Source: an uncultured Acidobacteriota bacterium
GTDB taxonomy: Bacteria > Acidobacteriota > Terriglobia > Bryobacterales > Bryobacteraceae
Length of the DNA stretch: 43,281 bases
Direction of reading: 5' to 3'
NCBI GenBank assembly: GCA_902825945.1
Contig: CADECY010000082.1
Span: 1-43,281, forward strand
Shown here: piece by piece, positions 31,925 to 39,436 of the stretch
How positions within the stretch are numbered: the stretch's first letter is position 1
Layout: each line of letters opens with the position of its first letter
The notes under the pieces: generated by a model
Told to the model about the DNA's origin: nothing
Databases searched by the model: none
What the model saw: only the letters and a program-made list of their open reading frames with translations
Position numbers and translations under genes: made by a program

Positions 31925-33313
31925 CTACAGTTTGTTCAAATAGGCCAGCAGCGCGGGCCGCTCCTCCGGCGCGATGAATCCACGATCTACCACGGTGCCG
32001 TTTGATGACACGATCGCCGGCAGGTTGGCTGGGGCAAACTGACTCACTACAAAGCGGAAGAACGCATCGTAGTGATCGAGCACCTGTTCGAGCGTGGCTG
32101 CGGAGTTGTTGTGGAAATAGGGAGCTGTTCGGCTGATGCCGCGCAGTTGTGTGACGTCCATGGCACCGAGGTCCGCGGGTTGGCCGGTGAGAAGCAGACG
32201 GCCTGGATCGGAGGTGGTTACAAACTGATAGCTGCCGTCGGCCAGCATGACGCGATAGAGACGTGCATTGCGTGCGAGTCTCGGTGGGCAAGGGGCGAAG
32301 CCGTCGGAAGCCGGGCGTGGGCAGGCAGTCTGAATATTGTGATACCGCGCCCGTATCGGGCGCGGTATGCCAGCGTCTGACGTCGATCCGCTGGGATGGA
32401 GGACGCCACCGTGGCACTGCGCGCACGAGCGGTTGAACACCACTTTGCCCCGTCTCTCGAGCTCCGTCAGCTCGGGATCGGGATCAGGAAACATGGTGGA
32501 ACCCGACGCGATTGCGCCGGCTAGCACTCCGGCCGCCGGCGAGGAAAACAATGTTCGCTGGAACGCCGCCAGATCGTCCAACATGCCGGCTGGGGGTTCG
32601 AAGGTCACTTGGGCATGCGCCAGGAGTGCGCCCCGGGCTTGCTCCTGCAACGTCCCGAAGCGTGCGTCATGCTGGTAGCCGCCCTGCCGGTTGGGCCCAT
32701 TTGGATCGATGCCCATAATTGCGACCCGCGGCGCAGGAGGCCAGATGGGGGGGACGCCATCTGGCCCGGTGATGGCTACGTTATTCACCGGCATGACCGC
32801 TCGCCACACGTCGACCGATGTCTCGCCGATTGGCCGGCAAGCAATCGGGTCTGGCGTCCGGCATGTCGCTGGATTGATGAGCCTGACGTTAGGCGGTAGC
32901 GGCAGTGTCACACGCATCAGGCCGTTCTCGACCAGGTTCGAATAATCGTTCGCTCTGTCGCCGTGCTCGCGAAAATCGTCGGCATCGATGGGCCGGAAGA
33001 GAGGATCGTCGGCATTCTTGTTGACCGCGCGCCTAGCGAGCAGTGCTTCAAACCTGGCGCGGGCTACCGCTGGCGAGAGCTGAAAGCTCTCGGACGGGAC
33101 GTGACAATCGGCACACGAACGGCCGTTCCCCCCCAAACCCTGCAGCTTGCCATCGTTGAACGCGGCTCGTCCTCGTGCAACCGAATCGCACGGTGTGTTC
33201 TGGCAATTCAGTTTGATCTCACCGAGTCCTTGGGCCGACGAGGAGATCCGTCCACCCACCGACAGGGCGGCGACGAAAAGTGCACCCATCAGATGCCGGC
33301 CGAATACGCTCAT
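31925..33313 (-). CDS. Di-heme cytochrome c peroxidase-like protein (462 aa)
   Basis: A Sec signal (LMGALFVAALSVGGRISSSAQ) and two c-type heme motifs, CADCH (67-71) and CAQCH (297-301). Between and after them is the layout of the MauG/bacterial cytochrome-c-peroxidase group, ending in LRGISRTAPYFHNNSAATLEQVLDHYD, the family's C-terminal helix-loop before FIAPEERPALLAYL. It would be periplasmic and reduce peroxide or oxidise a protein-bound substrate. It is longer than the usual 330-aa peroxidase because of an insertion around residues 140-240. The start at 33313 is fixed by AAGGAGG 6 nt upstream; an in-frame ATG 78 nt earlier lacks one. It is divergent from the sigma factor gene. Confidence 0.85.
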   Translation of the reverse strand: MSVFGRHLMGALFVAALSVGGRISSSAQGLGEIKLNCQNTPCDSVARGRAAFNDGKLQGLGGNGRSCADCHVPSESFQLSPAVARARFEALLARRAVNKNADDPLFRPIDADDFREHGDRANDYSNLVENGLMRVTLPLPPNVRLINPATCRTPDPIACRPIGETSVDVWRAVMPVNNVAITGPDGVPPIWPPAPRVAIMGIDPNGPNRQGGYQHDARFGTLQEQARGALLAHAQVTFEPPAGMLDDLAAFQRTLFSSPAAGVLAGAIASGSTMFPDPDPELTELERRGKVVFNRSCAQCHGGVLHPSGSTSDAGIPRPIRARYHNIQTACPRPASDGFAPCPPRLARNARLYRVMLADGSYQFVTTSDPGRLLLTGQPADLGAMDVTQLRGISRTAPYFHNNSAATLEQVLDHYDAFFRFVVSQFAPANLPAIVSSNGTVVDRGFIAPEERPALLAYLNKL

Positions 33314-33472
33314 AGCTGCCTCCTTGGCACCGCAACGTTGTGCCGGCTCAGTACGCGGAAACGGCGGGCAGACTGCCTCACACTGCCGCACTGAAAAATG
33401 GGCGCCATCGGGGTGCGGTAGACTATTGCCGTATAGGCGGCCCAGCCAATGCCTCAGTGCGGAGGCCGAACG

Positions 33473-34078
33473 ATGAGCGAACGAAAAACTCTAGAGGACA
33501 GCATGGCGCCTACCGGGACTGTTAGCAAGTTACTCCGGGCATGGGGCCGGGGCGACGTCCAGGCGGGGGAAGATCTGGTGCCGCTCGTGTACCACGAGCT
33601 TCGGCGGCGAGCGTCGGCGTACCTTCGCCGGGAGCGCCCGGAGCACACGCTGCAACCCACCGCCCTGGTACACGAGGCGTACATTCGTCTGAGGGCACAG
33701 ACGCGCGTGAGCTGGTTGAATCGCGCGCAGTTCTTCGCGCTAGCCGCGCAACTGATGCGACGAATCCTGGTCGACCACGCCCGCGAGCGCCAGGCGGCCA
33801 AACGTCCGGCCGGCATACGCGTGACATTCGATGAAGCATTGCGAGCGGTTCCGCCGCCCGACTGCGAACTCCTCATGCTGAACGATGCGCTGCACGATCT
33901 TGCGAGCCTCGATTCGCGGCAGGCCGAAATCGTCGAATTGAAGTACTTCGCCGGGCTCTCGGAAACGGAGATCGCGGCTGTGCTGTCGCTGTCGCGTGCC
34001 ACGGTGACGCGAGAATGGCAGTCGGCGCGAGCATGGCTCTATCGCCGCATCAAGGATGGCCGGATCGAGGGGGCATGA
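33473..34078 (+). CDS. ECF sigma factor of the acidobacterial Sigma70_ECF type (201 aa)
   Basis: Region 2 reads LVPLVYHELRRRASAYLRRE, then LQPTALVHEAYIRL and the region 2-3 linker FFALAAQLMRRILVDHARER. Region 4 is LDSRQAEIVELKYFAGLSETEIAAVLSLSRATVTREWQSAR, with its helix-turn-helix. These are signatures of the PF07638 group, which in Acidobacteria is typically paired with a Ser/Thr kinase rather than an anti-sigma factor, as here. GGAGG at 33461-33465 sets the start at 33473. The stop overlaps the kinase start (ATGA), so the two are coupled. The kinase may regulate the sigma factor or its regulon by phosphorylation. Confidence 0.9.
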   Translation: MSERKTLEDSMAPTGTVSKLLRAWGRGDVQAGEDLVPLVYHELRRRASAYLRRERPEHTLQPTALVHEAYIRLRAQTRVSWLNRAQFFALAAQLMRRILVDHARERQAAKRPAGIRVTFDEALRAVPPPDCELLMLNDALHDLASLDSRQAEIVELKYFAGLSETEIAAVLSLSRATVTREWQSARAWLYRRIKDGRIEGA

Positions 34079-36942
34079 CGGATCCAGACCGCTGGCCGCG
34101 GGTCAAGGACATCTTTCACTCCGCGCTCGCACGGCCGCCGCAGGAGCGCGGGGAGTTCGTGCGGGAGGCCTGTCAGGAAGACGCAGCGCTCAGGAAGGAC
34201 GTCGAGTCGCTTCTCGCCGCGCACGCCGAGGCGGAGGGGTTCGCCGAAACTCCCGCAATCGCCGCGCTCGCCGGCGCGGCAGCCTATGCCGCCACGGCTG
34301 CCGCTGGAGCGCTCGCGCCGGGGGACGAGTTCGGGCAGTACCGAATCGTGGGACCGCTCGGTACGGGCGCCATGGGGGAGGTTTATCGGGCACGCGACAG
34401 CCGCCTCGCGCGTGATGTCGCCGTGAAAGTTCTACCGGCCGCTCTCTCTATCGACGCCGAGAGGATCGCGCGGCTCGAGCGAGAAGCCCGCCTGCTGGCC
34501 GCGCTGAACCACCCGTACATCGCGACGATATACAGCCTCGAAGTCTCCAGCGGTGCTTGCGCGCTCGTGATGGAGCTGATTGAGGGCCCGACCCTCGCCG
34601 AACACCTTGCAACCAGTGTGCTGCCGATCAACCGCACGCTGCAAATCGCGGGTCAGATCACTGAGGCCCTGGAGGCGGCACATGATAAAGGGATCGTTCA
34701 CCGCGATCTGAAGCCGGCGAATATCAAGCTCACGGGCGACGGGGCCGTGAAAATCCTCGATTTCGGGCTAGCGACGGCCGTCGGGCCGGACGGTCATGAC
34801 GCCAGCGCCCGTGGCGAGCCCGGCACCGTCCCCATACGGGACGGTCTGATTGCCGGAACGCCGGCCTACATGAGCCCCGAGCAGGCGCGCGGCGAGCGCG
34901 TCGACCAGCGCTGCGATATCTGGGCGTTCGGATGCGTGCTCTATGAAATGCTTACCGGCCATCGGGCGTTCTGCGGCGCGACCGTGTCCGAAACGATCGA
35001 CGCCGTTCTGGAACACGAGCCCGACTGGGCTCTGTTGCCGCCTACCCTGCCAGACAGCATCCGCCGGCTCTTGCGCCGGTGTCTCGAGCGGGATCCGAAA
35101 CGACGGCTGCACCACATGGCTGACGCGCGAATCGAAATCGACGACGCTTCGCGGGCTAGCGTGGATAGCCCCCCGGAGACGGCGCGTGGATTCCGGCGCC
35201 GGCGACCCCTTTCATTGGCATGGGCTCTCGCGTTTGCCGTGCCGCTTGGGCTGCTGTTCCTGCGATCGGCTCCCGAAGCTCCGGTGCAAATTGTCGACAT
35301 TGCGACTTCGTGGACCTCGGATCCGCTGTCGTTTGCGCTCTCCCCCGACGGGCGCCGTCTCGCATTCGTCGGCGATTATCAGGGGCAGCCCACGATTTGG
35401 GTACGGCCGCTCGACTCGGCTGAGGCACAACCGTTGCTGGGAACTCAAGGAGCTCGGCGCCCGTTCTGGTCACCTGACAGCCGTTCTATCGGGTTCTTCG
35501 CATTCACCGAACTCAAGCGGATTGACGCGCGCGGAGGGGCTCCTCAAACCGTGACGTCAATTATCGCCGGAACCGCAGCAGCGTGGGGCGATAAGGGAAA
35601 CATCCTGTTTTCCGGCATCCTGTCGCGCACCATCTCGCCTTCTCCGCCCGGGTTGCTGTGCGTCAATGCGGTTGGTGGGGCCGCCGAGACTGCCACTCGG
35701 CCGACGCCGCAATCGACCGGGCACCGCTTTCCGCAATTCCTCCCCGGTGGACGACAGTTCCTTTACTTCGCCGGGGGCGCCAGCAACGTGCGCGGGGTCT
35801 ATGTCGGGGCTCTAGATTCGTCCGAGAGCACTCGCCTTGTCGCCTCCGACTCACAAGGAGCGTACCTCGCTCCGGGATGGTTGCTGTTCGTGCGACAGGG
35901 CGCGCTGCTGGCGCAGCGATTCGACATCACGCGCCGCAAGGTCAGCGGTGAACCGTTCATGGTGGCGGACTCGGTGGCATTCGATCCGATTACCGGTGGC
36001 GCCGCCTTTTCGACGGCGGACACTGGGGTGTTCGCGTACCGCTCTGGTCGCGCACCAGTGGCGCAGCTCGCCTGGTTTGACCGATCTGGCCGCACCCTCG
36101 CAACCATCGGCCCTTCCCAGGAAACCGGCTTGTCCAATCCCGCGCTGTCGCCAGACGGGCGCCGGGTCGTGGCGGAGCGGATCAGCCAGAATGGGACTGC
36201 TCTGTGGCTACTGGATTCCGGTCGTCAGTTCCAGTTTGCGACGGCAAGAGACGAGCGGATGGCACGCTGGCCAGTCTGGTCACCCGGCGGCGACCAGATC
36301 GCGTTCTCGTCCGTCCGCCCGGGGTCGACGATCCTGTTTGCAAAGCCAACAGCGGGCGAGGGCGGCGATGAAGTGTTGCTGGAGTACTCGACCGAGGCGC
36401 TCCTCAGCGACTGGTCTCGGGACGGGCGTTTCCTGCTGTACTTCGCTCCCGAAGCGAAAACCGGAACGGACATGTGGGTGCTGCCTCAGGATACCCACGT
36501 TCCGCGGGTTTTCCTCGCCACCTCAGCGAACGAAATGTGGGGCCAATTTTCACCGGACGGACGCCGGATTGCGTATCAGTCCAACGAGACCGGGCGATTC
36601 GAAATTTACGTGCGGCCGTTTCCGGGTCCGGGCGTACCGATTCCGATCTCCACGGCCGGCGGTGTCTATGTGCGCTGGTCTCGTGACGGGAATGAACTCT
36701 ATTACGTGGCGCCGGACTCGACGATGATGGCGGTTCCGGTTCGACACACGGCGGCAATGCTCTCGGCCGGCGAGCCAGTCGCACTGTTCAAGACGCGACG
36801 CGTGGGCGGCGGGGTGAACGTGATCCGATCCGGGCATCAATACGATGTCGCACCCGACGGTCGCTTTCTGATCAATGTGGAACCCGAATCCAGCCCGCGG
36901 TCAATCACGCTCGTGATGAACTGGAAGCCCTCAACTCGGTGA
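34075..36942 (+). CDS. Ser/Thr receptor kinase with TolB-like beta-propeller sensor (955 aa)
   Basis: The N-terminal 80 residues (helical, Ala-rich) precede a Hanks-type kinase: Gly loop LGTGAMGEV (95-103), Lys118, HRDLKPAN (209-216), DFG (229-231), SPEQARG, and DIWAFGCVLYEML. A basic juxtamembrane stretch (GFRRRRP) leads into one membrane helix at about 379-396. The extracytoplasmic half has repeated LSPDGRRLAFVGD, WSPDSRSIGFF, FSPDGRRIAYQSN and WSRDGNELYYV motifs, that is TolB/WD40-like blades. Kinases with this plan are common in Acidobacteria. The start at 34075 overlaps the sigma stop; an in-frame ATG at 34015 lies inside the sigma gene and is unlikely. A perfect 14-bp inverted repeat straddles its stop codon. 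Confidence 0.92.
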   Translation: MTDPDRWPRVKDIFHSALARPPQERGEFVREACQEDAALRKDVESLLAAHAEAEGFAETPAIAALAGAAAYAATAAAGALAPGDEFGQYRIVGPLGTGAMGEVYRARDSRLARDVAVKVLPAALSIDAERIARLEREARLLAALNHPYIATIYSLEVSSGACALVMELIEGPTLAEHLATSVLPINRTLQIAGQITEALEAAHDKGIVHRDLKPANIKLTGDGAVKILDFGLATAVGPDGHDASARGEPGTVPIRDGLIAGTPAYMSPEQARGERVDQRCDIWAFGCVLYEMLTGHRAFCGATVSETIDAVLEHEPDWALLPPTLPDSIRRLLRRCLERDPKRRLHHMADARIEIDDASRASVDSPPETARGFRRRRPLSLAWALAFAVPLGLLFLRSAPEAPVQIVDIATSWTSDPLSFALSPDGRRLAFVGDYQGQPTIWVRPLDSAEAQPLLGTQGARRPFWSPDSRSIGFFAFTELKRIDARGGAPQTVTSIIAGTAAAWGDKGNILFSGILSRTISPSPPGLLCVNAVGGAAETATRPTPQSTGHRFPQFLPGGRQFLYFAGGASNVRGVYVGALDSSESTRLVASDSQGAYLAPGWLLFVRQGALLAQRFDITRRKVSGEPFMVADSVAFDPITGGAAFSTADTGVFAYRSGRAPVAQLAWFDRSGRTLATIGPSQETGLSNPALSPDGRRVVAERISQNGTALWLLDSGRQFQFATARDERMARWPVWSPGGDQIAFSSVRPGSTILFAKPTAGEGGDEVLLEYSTEALLSDWSRDGRFLLYFAPEAKTGTDMWVLPQDTHVPRVFLATSANEMWGQFSPDGRRIAYQSNETGRFEIYVRPFPGPGVPIPISTAGGVYVRWSRDGNELYYVAPDSTMMAVPVRHTAAMLSAGEPVALFKTRRVGGGVNVIRSGHQYDVAPDGRFLINVEPESSPRSITLVMNWKPSTR

Positions 36943-36980
36943 TCCATCAACGAATCGAGCCGGTATGTTGATGGATCACC
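36938..36980 (+). terminator. Hairpin spanning the kinase stop codon
   Basis: A perfect inverted repeat, GGTGATCCATCAAC (36938-36951) and GTTGATGGATCACC (36967-36980), with a 15-nt loop. The TGA of the kinase gene lies in the left arm. No T-run follows, so this is a terminator-like or 3'-end-stabilising hairpin rather than a textbook intrinsic terminator. Confidence 0.65.
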
Positions 36981-37282
36981 CGGATGCAACGTGGGTCGCG
37001 CGTGATTGGCGGCGCGCGCCGCTGCTGCGGGATAGGCGAAGTGCGTGATTTGGCGGTAAACGGCCTCCAACGGTCTACCCCGCTGGAAGCCCCCTCAAAC
37101 GGCCTCAGAAGGTAGCGGCTACTAACAGCACCACGGATCAAGCCCTGGGAGCAGGGCGGCCGGGGCCCAGGCATGAAGTGGCAGTGACTTTTTTCGGTTC
37201 AAGTCACAAAGAGTTAGGTTGTCTCAACACAGGGAGTAATGTGGGCCCGAATGCGACGCTCGAGCTCCCGCCCTCAACTTCG
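36981..37282. other. Convergent intergenic region, repeat-containing
   Basis: About 300 nt between the kinase (+) and the YhcH-family gene (-). It holds a direct repeat AAACGGCCTC (37058-37067 and 37097-37106), a GC-rich stretch and a small stem-loop listed separately. No gene is called. The make-up looks like a remnant of a mobile repeat, but I cannot name one. Confidence 0.5.
37184..37207 (+). repeat. Small stem-loop GTGACTT / AAGTCAC
   Basis: A perfect 7-bp stem (37184-37190, 37201-37207) closes a 10-nt, T-rich loop. It is followed by an A/T-richer tract unlike the surrounding GC-rich DNA. It could serve as a terminator element for either converging gene. Confidence 0.45.
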
Positions 37283-37867
37283 CTACTTCACTCCAGGATC
37301 GTGACGCACCTTGACCACCACCTTGTGAAGATCGTGGACACCATCCAAATGACAGTTCGGCATGTGTCCGCCCCCGGTGAAGAACACAGCGAACATCCCC
37401 GGGTATAGCTTCACCTTCGTGTAGTTGGCGGGCACGTAGTACATCGCCGCTTCATTCTTTTCGTCGTACGGGGTGTGCAGCTTCAACTCTTCGATCGGCG
37501 CATATCCGGTGGTGACCTGCCCCGAGATCATGTAGTGGACATCGATGTACTTCCGGTGCGCCTCGAACTCGACCTTCTCCGGAGGCAGCGACTTGGACTT
37601 GTCGATCATCGCGTAGGCCCTGCCGTCGATCTCATGCCTGCCCACCGGCAAGGTCTTTAGATCGGGCCGCTCCAGGAAGCGGAAAGCCGCCTCGAGTTGC
37701 GCGAGTTTCGGGTTCGATCGCCAGGACTTCAACTCTCCCTGAACGAGACGCGAGGCTGCTCCCACCGCCGCAAGCGGCCACGGGGAAACCAGGGCCATGC
37801 CACCGGCGCAGAGAGTCCGGAGGAATTTGCGCCGGGCCTCCGGATGCTGTTCGTAATATGCGTTCAT
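37283..37867 (-). CDS. YhcH/YjgK/YiaL-family protein with export leader (194 aa)
   Basis: The family core runs GRHEIDGRAYAMIDKSKSL, FEAHRKYIDVHYMISG, PANYTKVKLYPGMFAVFFTG and GHMPNCHLDGVHDLHKVVVKV. It is a cupin-like beta-barrel with the metal-binding His/Glu set of YhcH/YiaL, proteins linked to sialic acid and sugar-acid catabolism, often as anomer- or lyase-type helpers. An extra N-terminus with RRKFLRTLCAGGMALVS looks like a Tat leader; typical members are cytoplasmic and about 150 residues, so export is notable. ATGs at 37876 and 37867 are both possible. I use 37867, since AAGGAAG abuts the first one too closely. It is last in the minus-strand run with the hydrolase-like gene (36 nt upstream). 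Confidence 0.83.
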   Translation of the reverse strand: MNAYYEQHPEARRKFLRTLCAGGMALVSPWPLAAVGAASRLVQGELKSWRSNPKLAQLEAAFRFLERPDLKTLPVGRHEIDGRAYAMIDKSKSLPPEKVEFEAHRKYIDVHYMISGQVTTGYAPIEELKLHTPYDEKNEAAMYYVPANYTKVKLYPGMFAVFFTGGGHMPNCHLDGVHDLHKVVVKVRHDPGVK

Positions 37868-37903
37868 TGTTTCCATCTTCCTTTCTTTGTTGCCAACGCG
37901 ATC

Positions 37904-39418
37904 CTATGCGTAGGTTCCGTACTCGATCACCAGTTCCACTTCTTCCACCGTCACACCGCCTTCGAGTTTCGCGGGCCGCCGGCCGAGCGAGACTTCCAAG
38001 AGGTTCTCTCCACGCCGGGGCCGGATCTGGCGAAGGCGGTAGTCGAGCCACAACGCCGAATAAGGGCTGACAGAATTTCCCGGACTGCGCAGGAGAGCTT
38101 CGCCACCGAGGGAGTGTCCGTTCAACTTCACCGTGAACTCGTCCGCGGTCACGAGGTTCGTCACCAGGATTCGCAGAACCACTTCGCGCGGTTGCGTGGC
38201 CGCCACATCGTCGGCGACATGGAAGCGGATGGGATAAGCACGGTCCGGATTCGCCCGCGGAATCTCCACTGGCAGTGCGGCCTCATAGCCGAGTTCCGAT
38301 GCCTGCTTCGAACGTCTACGCAAGACGTATCGCTTGGTCTGGTGCCGGATCAGGTCCGGATCTCCGATTTCGGTCAATATTCGCCGTTCGGCGTTGCCCA
38401 GCGGCCAGTTCAGGAACCATGTGTAGAGTCCGTCCGCGCCCCGATCCCAATAGTTGGCGGCCGCGGCGCGCAGTACCTCAGGCGTTGGTGCGATCCGCAC
38501 GGCCGAGCCGGTGGCCTCGTCGCGGACGTATGGCTGCAGCATCGGATAGACAGCGGCGTTGGCGGACTTGGCCTCGCGCGCCAGCCATTCGAACGGCATG
38601 TCCGGATCGAGATTGAAATCGGCATAGAGCATTGGTGTCACCGAGTCGACGATCTTGTTCCGCAGCCAAGCGGGCACGTGCATTCCTTGCGCCAGGCACA
38701 TGGCCTCGGTTGGGTAGACGCGGGCGGCGACATGACACGGCTTGCCGCTTCTTGTCCTCGCCATGCGCGCGATGCGCCCCACGTAGTCCGTCAGAACCGG
38801 CGTGAAGCTCTTCGCCTCCTCGTTGCGGACGATGGGAGGCATGCCGCCGGGCGCCGCCGCGAAATCGAGCTCGATGCCATCCACGCCGTAGCGCGTCACC
38901 AACTCTTCGAGCACCGCGAACTGGTGGTCGCGCAGTTCCGGATGGGCCATGCCCCGGCCACCTTCGGTGACCTTGAACTTCGGATTCATCCCGCCGTAGC
39001 TCGACATGCGGACGCTCGCGAAGAAGTCGAGTCCCTTGGCACGGGCGCGGTCACGCAGCACCTCGAGCGGGTCCAGGCCACGGTCGATGAGGCTTTGCAT
39101 GTTCTGCCAGACACGCCAGTAGGCCGACAGCGTGAACGGCTGGATATCCGCGCCGAAACGCATGCCCACTTTGGATGGATAGAACAGTCCGTCACCGCGC
39201 TCCACCCCATACACGAAGGTGTCGACGGCGGTCCCGGCCACCTCGTCGATCGGCCGCCACGCATCCTCCAGTCGCATCGGCGGCTCCGGCACGAACAGGT
39301 AGTAGTGGCGCGCGTCGTTGTAATAGAGAGTGCGCCGTTTCGCGGGTTTCGCGGCTGGCGGAGCGGCCGCAGCCGCTGTGGCGGCGAGTTGGAGCATCTG
39401 ACGGCGGCTCGGTTTCAT
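37904..39418 (-). CDS. Tat-exported TIM-barrel hydrolase-like protein, paralogue 4 (504 aa)
   Basis: MKPSRRQMLQLAATAAAAAP is a twin-arginine leader. It is a close relative of the 9329-10783 protein: LYYNDARHYYLFVPEPPM, SLIDRGLDPLEVLRDRAR, VDGIELDFAAAPGG, NYWDRGADGLYTWFLNWP, ILTEIGDPDLIRH and a C-terminal LEGGVTVEEVELVIEYG. The mature parts are alignable from end to end, pointing to a recent duplication or a shared function. The context differs: it sits between a secreted VCBS protein (18 nt upstream) and a YhcH-family protein. This supports a role for the family in carbohydrate or sugar-acid use rather than a link to any one neighbour. Confidence 0.75.
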   Translation of the reverse strand: MKPSRRQMLQLAATAAAAAPPAAKPAKRRTLYYNDARHYYLFVPEPPMRLEDAWRPIDEVAGTAVDTFVYGVERGDGLFYPSKVGMRFGADIQPFTLSAYWRVWQNMQSLIDRGLDPLEVLRDRARAKGLDFFASVRMSSYGGMNPKFKVTEGGRGMAHPELRDHQFAVLEELVTRYGVDGIELDFAAAPGGMPPIVRNEEAKSFTPVLTDYVGRIARMARTRSGKPCHVAARVYPTEAMCLAQGMHVPAWLRNKIVDSVTPMLYADFNLDPDMPFEWLAREAKSANAAVYPMLQPYVRDEATGSAVRIAPTPEVLRAAAANYWDRGADGLYTWFLNWPLGNAERRILTEIGDPDLIRHQTKRYVLRRRSKQASELGYEAALPVEIPRANPDRAYPIRFHVADDVAATQPREVVLRILVTNLVTADEFTVKLNGHSLGGEALLRSPGNSVSPYSALWLDYRLRQIRPRRGENLLEVSLGRRPAKLEGGVTVEEVELVIEYGTYA

Positions 39419-39436
39419 CGCATGTTCCTCGCGGGA

